Shown here piece by piece: positions 1 through 13,400 of a stretch of 64,000 nucleotides of DNA. Origin of the DNA: Pyxicephalus adspersus (Eukaryota > Chordata > Amphibia > Anura > Pyxicephalidae); assembly GCF_032062135.1 (NCBI RefSeq), contig NC_092862.1, positions 47,527,015 to 47,591,014 of the forward strand, written 5' to 3'. Each line of letters begins with the position of its first letter. Positions within the stretch are counted from its first letter, which is position 1. A program made the translations under genes and the position numbers. The notes under the pieces are model-generated. The model saw only the letters and a list, made by a program, of their open reading frames with translations, was not told the origin of the DNA and did no database searches.

Positions 1-189
1 ATATGTCCATATACAAGGACATTATGAATGAGTTCTGAATTTTAAAGCAGGGCATTTCTTACTACCTTGCAATAGACATGGACTTTGATCTGTAGGCTCC
101 AACAAACTACTATCTGTTATAACTTAAACTTGTAATTCTATAAAGCACTTTATTTCCACTAGCAAAGCAAATATCACTTCAATACATAC

Positions 190-314
190 CTTCCATAGCA
201 TCCAGCACATCTGCCCTGTCTCTCAACATAGTTCCATAAGCCAACAGATCTGCCATTCAGGAATGCTTCTCCCATACATCCCTTAAAATCTATCGTTTGC
301 ACTGCTGGTGACTT
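190..314 (-). CDS. LAMA1: LAMA1 exon 48: end of LG1
   Basis: 125 nt, phase 0 in, phase 2 out (acceptor ttggttttag, donor gtatgt). Encodes [20 protein letters not shown] and [17 protein letters not shown]. Last exon in the window; the LG2-LG5 exons lie off the low-coordinate end. Confidence 0.96.
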
Positions 315-3300
315 CTAAAACCAAATAAAACATTTTAAATTACTGTATGTTCAGATCTTTCTATTAATTCCTTAAAAAAACCATCTAAAAGTAAAAAAAT
401 GAAATCCTGGAGTTAATAAAATAAAGGAACATCTAAAAGAAAACTACCCATTACTGTTCTACACGTCCATAACGCTGAGAGTAAATCTGGATTTATCTGA
501 ATTATAGTAACAAGTATTAAATCAAATCTTTAGCTGTGAACTGGGCTCTGTTCCTGTTTTGGGAGATTAAAACATTAAACTATTTTTGGAAGGCTATAAA
601 ATTTTATCAATTTTTAAATCACTACACTTTTATTAGATGAGCTGTCTGATACCAAAATATATATTTTCCATGTACAGGTCACAAAGTAGTATAGAATACC
701 TGTAAACTGGCCCCAATGCCTCCAATAAACATTAGCGTGGAATTATCTACATGAAGAATAGATGAGGTCCCTGGAGAGGAAGAGGATTTAGTTGACGTTT
801 TCTGAGATGTGTTGACTTCTTCTACAGTCAGTGTGCCAGATCTACCAAACCTAGAATATGATATCAATGATTAGTTAATCAGTTTTTCAGTGGAAACTAT
901 GCACATAAAAATATTTTGCTATAATAACAGCCTTTATAATGTATATACAGCTACAATTTCTTAAAGTGACTCGGTTATGAGATTACAACAACGATCTCAA
1001 AATATTATATGAGCATTAAAAACATAACTGCAGGAAATTTTTACCTTTAGCTTTCTATCCCATTTTTGAAACATTGCTGAAGTTCCCCAGCCAGGTGCAC
1101 TCATCATTACATCCCAGATGTGACATGGAACAGTGGTTACTGTATATTAGGGATGAGCAAGCCAAATTTTAAAATTTAATCCCGCGGCGAATCGGGACTG
1201 AACATGTAAGCGAGATCGGCCTGTGTAAATTCGGCCGTCGAGATGGAATTTTTTGGGACCTGCAAGAGCAATTAGGGGAGCGGAGCCTGATTACTCTTGC
1301 AGCCCTGTAGTATCTGTTCTTGGATAGAGAATCTCTATCCAAGAACACAGAGGTCCCGCAGCTGTGCTCATCAAGAATGAATGCTGCCGTGGGAATCATC
1401 CTGTGTTTATTTCCACGGCTGCATTCATTGATGAGCACAGCCACGGGACTCACACTGACAGGTGGAGTACCGCGGCTGCATTCATGAATGCAGCCGTGGG
1501 AATCCCCCTGTAATGATTTCCTCGATCTTCCGATGGGTCCACAAAATCGGTTTGCTGAAATTTTGCAGACCCATCAGAAGTTCTAGGAAATTTTTGTGAG
1601 AATGACCCTATTGTATATACCGTATTTTTCCTCGTATAAGACGCACTTTTTCTCCCCCAAAACTGGGGGGGGGGAAGGGGGTGCATCTTATACGGCAAAT
1701 GCCGTTTTAAAAAGTAATTAAAACAACATACTCACCCGATACCCCGATCCTGCGTGCATCTCGTCTTCTCTCCTCTCCTCGATGCTGGCTGCAGCGCATC
1801 TCCGCCTCCAGTCTCCTCCTTCCTGCAGAGCACAGCGAGAAGCCGGCACACGCGCCCCCGAGAAGCACGGAATCTGGAAGCATGCTGGAAACAAGCTGAT
1901 CACTGCCCTAACGGAGTTCCCCGACGGGTACCGTACCAGTAAGTGAAGAAGGGGAATTTAAATTGGCACAGGTTGATCAGAAGGGGAATTTAAATTGGCA
2001 CAGAGTGATCAGAAGGGGAATTTAAATTGGCACAGAGTGATCAGAAGGGGAATACGGTATGAATGGCACATGAGTGATCAGAAGGGGAATACGGTATGAA
2101 TGGCACATGAGTGATCAGAAGGGGAATAGTACAGTATTTGGTTCAGAATCTTTTTTTTCTAGATTTTCCTTCTTTAAAATTGGGTGCGTCTTATATGCCG
2201 GAGCGTCTTATACGGCGAAAAATACGGTACATCAGTGTTCTCACTGATCTCTTTCACCTCAGTGGAACAGTGCAGTAACATCTGACAAATATGACAACTA
2301 AAAGTACTTATGCCAATTAATTGTAGCCCATTATCTGTGAGATTGCAGATTTAAAGGAGTTGGGTGGCTAGGTGATGGCCTTGTTTCCAATGTCATAGGT
2401 AGCCTAACCAGAAATCCAGCCCCGGTTATGAGAAGGAAAAACACTCCAAGTAAATATTTAAATAAAATATTTTTGTTCTGTGCTTCTATCCTGCAATTTT
2501 GGGTGACAAGGTTTCTAAACCTCTAGCATCTGAAATCTGAAGGGGAGCAGACACAACTACAGATTTTTTTTACCAACAGCTTTTACAAATATACAACAAC
2601 ATTTATACAACATTAAACAACAGCATTATACAACAGTAATTATAATAATAATATTAAGTATACAACAGCATTTTCAAATATACACAGATTTATAAATCTT
2701 CATGGAAAAGCTGCCGTTGAAAACTTCTACACTGCGCAGTAATTATCAATATTTGTAAAATTGTCCTCAATTACAGTAAATGATTATGGGAATATAACAG
2801 TTTTACCTTGTTGCATGTATTTTATGCCATTTGTTGTTGTTTATTTGCACATCAGGATCTTCAAGTCTTGTGGCTCCAGTACCCAAATCCCATAGGAGGG
2901 AAACTTTACCCTGTCTCATCTCCACTGCCATGAAGTCAGCCTATTGTACAGAACAAAACAAAGGAATAAGGGATTTCTGATGTAAATGTATTTGCCCACA
3001 ATTCCTTTTGCATACAAAACCTTCCTAGCACATATAGACTCACCTTATTATTACTGCCCATATAAAACAGAAGGTTGTCAGGCTCACTGGTCTTTACATT
3101 TAATGTCAGAGTATTGAAGTTTGTTGAATGGATCTCCGGGTGGTAAGAGCGCACGCAATCTCTGTCTGCTGAAACAGCTACTTTTATCTGAAAAGAAAAA
3201 ACCAAATACAAAGATGTAAAAAACAATGACTAAAATGTAAATCTACATTCATTAAATATAAAAAAGAGACAAGTAAATTAAAATATTTACAGTGTGTCTT

Positions 3301-6300
3301 TAACAAATACATGGCTGGAGAGGAGCTGCCGACTGACAGAAGCTGCCAAAAGCCAGTGGTGAAGGCTTCATACAAGAACTTCCCTATAGGAGAAAACAAC
3401 CATAGACTCTCCAACTTCATGTCCTCCATCCTACACCCTCCAGGAGACTACAGTCTAGGTTCTGTACACTGGCAATCTGCTATTCCACAGTTTCTCCACA
3501 AAAATGAACATTCCAACGCTGTACAGAAATTATCCCATAGAAATTTCTACGTGGGTCAATTTACAGTAAGAATTTAGCTTTGATTCATCAACCACATTCC
3601 ACGGTTATCATTTATACCCCTGAAGAAGCCATTAAGGGAGAACGCATCGGGTGTCGTAACCAGTACATGAAATAGTTCCACATAATTTCCTTTCATTAGA
3701 CCAGCAGAAGTTGATGTAACTTTATATTGGTGTAATGCATGTCAGAAGCATGTGTCTAGACGTATAACCCCTCTAATCCCTCATTTCCATATTGGTAGAG
3801 GCAATGTACTGTGTTATGTTTGTTATACACTGTTCTTTATGTAAAATTATGGATATGTTGGAAATGAATACATAAGAGATCAAATATGCATTTGTTCTCT
3901 TTGGCCACTAAAAACCCTGCCCTGCTCTATGTCTCTTACTTTCTCCATTTTTTATTGTAATAAATGTTATCACTTTCAGCCCTTCAAATATAGAAACACC
4001 TTCTTTTTACATATAGATATTACATTCTGGCCTAATACCTAATTTTCAACAGGTTTGATAACCTGCCTTTAGCATTTAAATGCCCACTAATTGACCCAGT
4101 AGGAATTCTTTTTAATGATTGCCCAGTGTTCTCCTGCATTAGACAGTTAGACAGCCTATAACTGTTTTCAGCATACATGTGTGTACTTTACCAGCTACTA
4201 TGTTAGATTTATAGGAGCGTTTTAGCAGAAAAATCAAAAACAATATCTGAAAACATTTGTATTGTTTCTAAATAAACTGACTTCATTACATGAAAAAGCT
4301 GTATTACAGGGACACACTGACAAGAGAAAGAAAGTAGCAATTAAATAGCTTGTAATATTCAAGTTACATGGAACATATCCTAAAGTACTTACTTCAGGAA
4401 GGAGCTGTCTGAAGTGAAACCATCTTCCTCTATAAATGGGGAGTACCAAATATATAGACCAACACCAATGTTATTTTTTAAATGTCTTGTTAAATGTCTA
4501 TTACACTCCCTAATAAAGCTCCCTATCACATGGATCATTTTGGGTGACCTGCTCATGTTTCTCCAGCACTTCCTATTTAATTGTATACTTTATAAAATAA
4601 TGAAAAATCCAACATGGAAGGTAGACCTTAGTATATGGGCCACATCCAGAAACCCAAGAACAATGATCTAGTGTCCCAAAGAAAAATAAGATGGTAGAAA
4701 GTGGTTTGCCTCTCCAATTTCGACTAAAGATAGGAATATCTGTTTAGAAAGGACGTACTTTTTTAAAAAAACGGGTAAAACCATCTTTCGAACTTACTGA
4801 TGCTGCTTGCTTCCTGGCTTGATTAATCAGTTCCTTTATTTCAGATAGATTCCTGCTTAGGTTCTCCTCAAGCAACTTCATTGGTTTCAGTCTATCCAAC
4901 AGAATGTTAGCTTGTGTCTCCACCTCTTTAATTCTGCTCTCTGCTGATACAGCTACAATGACAAAACACAATATTAGACTTTGGAAAGCCACACATATTT
5001 CAACGACTAAAAAAAAAAAATAAAACATGTTGTAGAGATAAGTTAGAGGGTAAATACAAAAGGCCATTGAGCCCAGTTGTTTAATACATTTTCTATCATG
5101 GAGAAAAAACAATTAATGACTATACGGCATCTCCAACGTTTCTGTGATGTCTAGAGACATCTTTAAAGTAGACAGTGGCAAAGTCATCGCAAACTTCTGT
5201 GTAAACAATATCTGAAAATAAGGGGTCACTTTAGGTGACCATTCATTTTATGTCTGTGGAGCAGGTGCAGATACCTCCAGTACTGGACAACAACAGAAGA
5301 CAGGGAAAGTTTTCATAACCTGTCCAACTATTGCACTCCTTTAGTGTCTCACAGGCGTTAGAAAACAGACAGATCAGGAGACGAGTATCTAATGTGTATA
5401 GGTACCTTTAGAATCACAGTAGTCCTAATTTGTGATAAAAGATCCCAAAGCATGTACATTCATTTATATACATTATCTGTAGATGTGTTCTATTGCTCTT
5501 TAATCTTAACCATAGACTGATAAAAGGCAGAATGGGGTCCTAGGCATTTTACCATTTTTGGCCTTTGTCACATCTCTAAAATTGGGATCGATATGGATTT
5601 ATAGGTATATTGCATGGTCCACTTCATCAGTTACCAACTGCCTACAGTGTATCCCCTTTGCAAAATAATGCACAGGTCTACAGCTTTACCCCGCTGTGCT
5701 GTCCCTCTAGTTCAACTGCCCAGTTAGTGCTGATCCACCTCAGATCTAATAATATTTTTTTCGGTTTAGAATTGTTTTGACAAATGTAGCTAGGCTATTT
5801 TTCCAAATGATACTAGAGCAAAATGTAGCAAATATTTATTATAATGATTTTATTGTAGTCGTGTAAGCTACATACCAGCCTTTGAGGAGTCAATTAAAAG
5901 CGCATTAGTCGTCTGCAATGTGTCATTCACCCTGGACAATGTAGATGTGGCATTAGACAGCTTCTGGCTAAAGTTCATAATATGCCCTAGGGTGCCTGCT
6001 GCAGTGACATTTGCAGACAAAGCTAGATTTTTAGCCTCTTGAAGTTTAGGAGTTGTATCTGAAAAATAAAGGAAATCATTACTTTTATGGTCTTTTTGCT
6101 TTGATTTTCATAAAATAAACACATACAGTTACATTTACCAAGTTATTACCAGTTGTAGTTTTTTTCTCAATATCATCTTTATTGGGACCCTTACTAGATA
6201 TATTGAAACTACCGTTCCTATGATTGGGGAGATGTTGCTATCACCTCACTTAAAATCCACTTAAAATCCAATCCGTTTCCTCCCTACGTTTGCAGCTAAC

Positions 6301-9300
6301 GTTGCCATCTACCCTACACGACCATGTAAGTCTGTATACACTTATTTACATCTAAAATACTTCAGGGTATTTATAATGGGTCTCTTGACACTTAGTTTAT
6401 TTATATGTACACAAGGATTAATAGAATTTCTATGATCTGTGAAGTATTTGATCCTAACCGCAACTAATAATTATGGATACTGACCTAAGTTTTATGTACT
6501 AAAATATTAAGTTATTTATTCAATTATACACAGATATGTCTATATGTACTAAAAAATGTAAGATATAAAAAAATTCTTATTAATTTAGACTTAATTATCG
6601 CAAGTGCCAAAGATCTGTTGATAAACCGATACCCCTGAGGAAGCCTTTTAGGGCGAAACGGGCCAGGTACAGCAATCAACATGAATAAATGATTGGAGGT
6701 TTTAGTATCTGTATGGCAAGGAATTTACATGATTGGCTAGATTTTTTTATGTCTAGAGCCCCCTAGGGCCAAAGTGTGATTGATTATACCACAAGAAATT
6801 ATTGTGATGTAGGTTGAATTTATTATGTTAAAGTGCCTCTCAGGGCCAATTTGACACTGCATGGACCACAAGAACACAGTGTGCCCAATCTTTAAAACTC
6901 TTATGTTTTTCCCATTTATATTTTTTATTGTCTATTGAAAAGATAATATACCATTATTTATGTGCCAAAAAAACCCTGCTTTTTCTCTTCCTTCTTATCC
7001 TTCATTTTATTGAACAAGGGTTGGCACCCAGTCCTATAGGAAGTCACATTATACTACAACCACTACTGACACTCTAAAATACTTTGTTATTACCAGTTAT
7101 AATCGATGGCTAGTACATCATAAAGATTACTTATTACTTGATCTAGTTAGCAAATACAACTGCCAGATAAGCAACTTTACAATTACAATCTCTCTTCCGC
7201 TTTTGGGCTAACAACAAGTGTTTTTTAAAGCGTACCTAAACTCAGAATTTTCTCTTTACATAAAAGGGTAGACAACCCTTTTATGTTAAGTAAAAATTCT
7301 GTGTGTTTTTTTTTTTAAGTGCAACACTGCGGTTGCAGCACCGCCCTCTAATTCTCGATCGCCTAGGCAGTCAAGAATGAATGGGAGCGTAAAGCCTCCC
7401 AGGATACCTACGTCAGGCATCCCGAAAGGCTCTTGGGCGCTTCGGGCACGCGCAGAAGGAGCCTTTTTGCGAAGAGAGAAAATTTTGCCGATCTCACGCA
7501 TGCACAGTGAGATCGTCAATTTTTTTTTTCATCCTACATCACCCGATCTTGCGCCCTGGTCGGGTGACATAGGATGAAGAACAGGAAGAAGAGAAGATGA
7601 CGGCGCCCGGAGTGCATGGAGATTGGTGGAAATTTTGCCCCTATGCAAGATGTTAGTCAGTGTACCATCTTAAGTGTTGCATTAAAGGAAAGACAATGCA
7701 TAGTGCAGCTTGTCTATTGCTGCAACGAGCAGATCAGTCTCTGAGAATGCCATTTAATTTCCATTTTGCCCAACAAGCAGCGGGGCATCAGTCTAATATT
7801 TGTGTGGTTCTATACCTTTATATTATCATGGTATTTGTTCCCTAAAAAAAGGACCTATAGGGCCTTCATATATGGTAGAAATAGAACCCTAACTCCAATG
7901 AGCTAATAGGCTGACATATTGAAGTCTGTCTTTATCAATGTTTTCTTCAGCTGGGAAACATATGCAAGACATTTTTGTCTCCAAAGAAAATGTCACTGCC
8001 GTATATTCACACAGCTCTACAGGATAAAAGCCAATTTAATGTATCACAGCTATAAACAGAAAGATATTTTCTTTTCCCTATTCGCTTTCCACAGAGACTG
8101 CAAAGCTGGGAGGAAGAGGACAAGTGATATTTCACTTACCATTCGGCAGGGTTCTCAGAGAACGCAGCTGCTCATTTATCTGGTCAGAAAACACACGGGT
8201 ACGTTTTTGTATCTTATCCACTTTTGTCTTCAGTCCATTCAAATGAGAGACAAGGCCTATGGAAGCAAACAATAGGTTCTTCAACTGGATTTTACCTGCT
8301 AAAGGAAAGTGCTAAGAAAAGCAGCACAACTCTCTTTTCATAAAACTGACATTATGTTATAGTGAAAATTAGATTATTTGAGGCTTAGTAGACATACAAA
8401 GTAAAGGCTTTTCATACACAGTTCAGTTTAGAATTGTAACCATTGTGTGCAATAGTGGGGCCTTGTTAGGGAGAAAGACTGACCATAGACAGAAATGGAA
8501 AGCCAACAATGGATCACTAATGTATTCCACACTAAAATAAAAATAGTGTATAGCATTCACAGATTGTTTGAAGGACTGACACATTTTAAAGAAATCTAAA
8601 CATTCTGCCTGCCTATATCTTGTAACAAAAAGCCAAACACAGTCAGATCTTCTGTTACCTGCTGTAAATAATTTAAAAAGCTCCTATTCTTAATAAATCT
8701 TCGCCCAGACTCTTTTTTTGGGAATAGGTCTAACTAAAACATTCTGCCACTATTCATATTGCTGCAAATTTTCATTGCTTTGGAATATCTAAAACTATTA
8801 TCAAACCTATGTCAAAGATTGTAAAGCTTGCATAGAACAACCACTACTGGGATTCTGTAATTCTTACAATATTCTAAATAACATTTCGAGTGTAAAAAAA
8901 ACATTTAGAATAATTTTAAGAGACAGAAGCATTGAAGTGTATATTAATTCCACCTGTTCAATAAATATTAGGAATGGGTACAGACTTAAAAGAAAATACC
9001 TTCTGTGTTGCTGCTTAAGTTTTTGGATTCATTTAACAATTGTGAGCTAAACATTATGGAATTCTTTGATGAAGCATCCAAAGATCCATTTGGTCCAGAT
9101 ACCTATGGACAAAAAAGCAAAAGGGGGTAAAATCACTGTGACTTGCATTTTGTAATGTCAGGACCTTCATTTACATGAGAATCATTGATAATATATGTCT
9201 AATCTACATGCCAATCTACTATACATTACTTTAATGGATAATTAAACTTGTAAGAATTGGGATTTCATGTATAATTGCTACAAGAACCATTTTGCAATGA

Positions 9301-10391
9301 AGCCAAACTATAATTACCTTTGTGAACAAAATGATTTTCTCAAATGAACAGAAAATTTAATCTTTCAATTCTTTGTAACATGGCACCTAGGGAGATTCTG
9401 TACTATACTGTATGTATACATAATGAACATAGGAATGTCATTTTCTGTTCATGTGTTTGATTCTTTGTTTTTCCTCTCATTTTTTTCTTAGTATACCACT
9501 AGAATTGAAAATGTGATTAGGACAGAGAGACCCTTTCTCTTAGCACTTGGGAAGGAGGAAGGATGGCTTAAGTTTCTACTACACAACAGGTAAGAATCAG
9601 TCATTGCATTACTTACATTACTTGCATTGTACATAACTAACAAAGGGAATATATTTTTTTAACTTTAAGCTTGTGTATAAAGGGAGATATTGAATATGCT
9701 TGTCAGAATACAAATATATTAAATACAGCCTAAGCACAGCACACAGGTAAGCTGCCTGATTTGTACATATTTGTATTTCTTTTATACATATTTGTTCCAG
9801 GTTTGAGACACAAAGAATTATAGCTAAATTGTCACCAAAACAGCCAGCAACTAGATTTTTTATTAGGAAGGTAGTGGCTGTATTTATTTCATGACAAGTA
9901 TTCTTCCTATGTTAATTCTCAGCTACTCATCATCATGTGTTGAGAGGCACTCTTTCTCTGAATATATGAGCAATGCTTTGATTTAATTTACAAAGGAAAT
10001 TGTGAACAGAGGATTTGGATGGCCCATGTTGGCTGTTTAGCCTTTACGGGAATGCATTAATTATCTGAAGACAATTTTTAAATACAAAGAATTAAAATAC
10101 TTTGCAGCAGTTGTATTTGTGTCTAAACATATCTATTTACAGTTATATATTTTGTCAGAGAAATAAGGGATTTTGTCAGAATATGTAAACAATAATTAGG
10201 GAATATGTCGGGCACAGAAATAAATACTTTCCCACTAACTATTTGTTGCTGTAACGTGTCCAGTTGTTTTCTCTGGTACCACTATGACCATAATCCATAC
10301 TAACCTTTACTTGGCACTTCAAATAATCAATACCTATTTAATGTACAGCGCTGCGTAATATGTTGGCGCTATATAAATCCTGTTTATTATT

Positions 10392-10429
<38 letters not shown>

Positions 10430-13400
10430 CTTTAAATTCTCATGCTAACTAAGGTGTATATGCTGTCCACCTAAACATATATTAATATTATTAGACAGTA
10501 CTTATATAGCACCAACATATTATATTAAATAGGGGTTGCAAATGACAGAAAGATACAAACAATAAAAAAAGGAGGAGAGGACCCTGTTCAGAAGAGCTTA
10601 CAATCTAGGAGGAGGAAGTACCACACATAAATAGCTACTTTATTACATTTGGTAAATGCTGGAAAAATAAACCAGCAAATGCTTTCCAATGTTTAAGGTG
10701 ACTAAGTGGCTAGATTTCTGTGCCTAAATTTCTAGCCATGTTCTTTTGCCATTAGGTACAATTATTTTAAATAATAGAGATTGTTAAAGGAGAAGCAGAA
10801 ATGGTTGAATTTGGATAGGAACAAAGAGAACACCAAGTTAGGCATGAACAAAGTTCTCAGCACTGGAATCCTTAGACAGGAAGCCATTAGCTTCTTATCA
10901 CAACTTCACCAATAACTTTTTTATTATTGGAAGGAATGATTCTTTAAGAGTGATATGTCTTAGGAATTAGGGGAATACATCTGTACCTAGTACACACAGA
11001 TGAACGATTGTGAAATACTGCATGAAAAATTAACTTTAGTGCTAATATTGCATAAATATGGTCAAAATGGGTACTTTATATGGCCTGGATTCACACTTTT
11101 GGGTTTGTTTTATGGGATAATGTGCAGTAGAACATTTTAAAAGATGCTCCTATAATCATTCATTGACAATGCACAACACAAATTATCTGCTTTGTATTGT
11201 GGTGGCCTGCATTGGAATAGTTGAATCATCATCATGTTTTAGTGCAGTGGTATGCATATGTAGCTCATCCAAAATGAATGTATATGTGGTTATGCACCAC
11301 AGCACTAAGGTGTAAAATGTGAGCCAGCTATAGGTTTAAACAACTCTAGCTAGAACACACTTCAGTAAACATTCTACTTACTAGTCTTAGAGTCTCTGTG
11401 ATGGTATAGTTTGATTGCTCAGCGAGGACTTCAGCTTGATCGATCATCTTCTTTATACCAGAGTGAGCATGTATGGCATTTGTGGCATTCAGAGAAGTAT
11501 TCTGCACATCTGAAAGAGAACTAAACACATATTTTTTAATTTTTAAGCTGTATTTGTCATATATGGTAATAACGAGAAGCAGATGAATGAACATACAGGA
11601 AAAGTACTAAAAAACACTAATGCAGTATTTAAAATCTTAATATCTTCATTATTGTATTATATACTCAAGGTGTATTTATGTGCATTATGAAGGGCTGTGC
11701 ATACAAACCCCACTTCTGTATTACGGGCTTCCAACAAAACACAGCTTACTTGTACTAATGCATGTAAAATGAATGTAAATAGTACTACACATAAAATGTA
11801 GCACTTCCTTGATATTGAGGTGTGAATCCTTAAGCTAAGAACTCATTACAGAGGAATAAACATGGGCAGCAATACACCCACAGGGTCAAGTGTTATAGCA
11901 CAGAATATTGAAGCAGGGACCTATTTACAAAGAGGTTATATTTGCTGCTTTCTGTTACCTCATATGACCCCCAGTGTGTTAGAATGACATATATTATTAA
12001 TGCTTCAATTGTTTTGTTCACTGTACTTACTGTATGTTGTAATACAGAAATATATACCAAGTATATGACAAAAAAACACTCTCCTGTTCTATGTTTATTG
12101 TGTTAAAATGCCGACCTTTGACCACAATAACACAGTCTGGGCAAGTCAATATTACAGTCATTTTATTGTTATTATTATATATTAGGTGTCCTTACTTGTT
12201 GAGTGAATGTGAAAGCCTCAGAAGAGAAGCAGCATGATCTTCAGATTTATAGACTAGGTCCAAAGCATCTCTCTTTGACATCTGCATAACCAGCTCATCT
12301 ACATGATGTCTAAGCTTAGTATTCCACATAATGAGCTCTTCCTGGTGCATCTCCAACACCTTCACATAAAATATAAAATACAGTTTACAGTAACCTTTTA
12401 CTATGGTATTTTGCCCAGCTCATTCATAAAATGACACTTACCGATGTGGCATTAATAGTGTCTTCTGCAAGTAACACTGCCTCATCAACAAGTTCAAGAC
12501 CTTCCTCTATCAACATCACAGAACGGTTTTTGTTTTCCTGAAGATTAAGATTTTTTGCCTGCAAAATGAATTTTATAATATGTCCAGTTAGGTAACATTC
12601 TTTTTTTGTGATTAATAAATTACATGTTATAGAACTATCAAACCTTTTATCTTTAAAGTCACCTTTACCATCTGTATCCACCTACAGGGAAAGATTACTA
12701 TAAAAACCGTAGGTTTGTGCCTAAAGGCAGCAAAGGTAAAGAAGTGTTTTTTTTTTTCTTGTATAGAAATCATCCACACATTTTTAGTGATTTGGAAATT
12801 ACAGTCATAATTACCAAAAAGGAATTTGCTTAGGCAGCCAACAACTTTGTGTCTATAGACCCCCTGATAGTAACCCAGCTGTGATTCTTTAATGTCAGCT
12901 GTATGACAAATATTAATCACGTTGTATCCTAGAGTTTTTTCTACTTTAGAAGCACAAGGTATAAAGAACCGAGAAAGTGGCAGATATAAATTATCCAGCC
13001 TTCGGCATTGATGTTGATGTAACTGTTGCCAATGGATGTTCCAATAGACAGAGTAAAGGTTCCCTGTGTGATTTAATTCTCACAATCATCTTTTAGAATC
13101 CATCAAGTAAAGCACAATGAGGTAGCCTGAAACCCAATACATTCTTCCAAATTGTGTCTTTCCCATCTGAAATAGGTCAACATAATTGCTTTTTTTACAC
13201 AAGAGGTAAAACTCACACTGAAGTCTTCCAGATTGTTTTGGATGATGACCAGCAAGTTGTTGGTATTGTTAGTGTTTGAAGCAGATTTATTGATGAGGTC
13301 TTTAGCAGCATGAAATTTGCTTGTGTGCTGAGATAATGTATTCTCAAGGTTCGTCTTCAGCTTCTCTACATCTTCATGTGGCTTCCCAAAATCCTTTTGA

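Noticed and set aside
11382..11509. Exon 40 starting at ATGTGCAG after ctctttcag
   Set aside because: Phase is incompatible with exon 39 and would require an unseen micro-exon; the acceptor 11 nt upstream solves the frame and the alignment.
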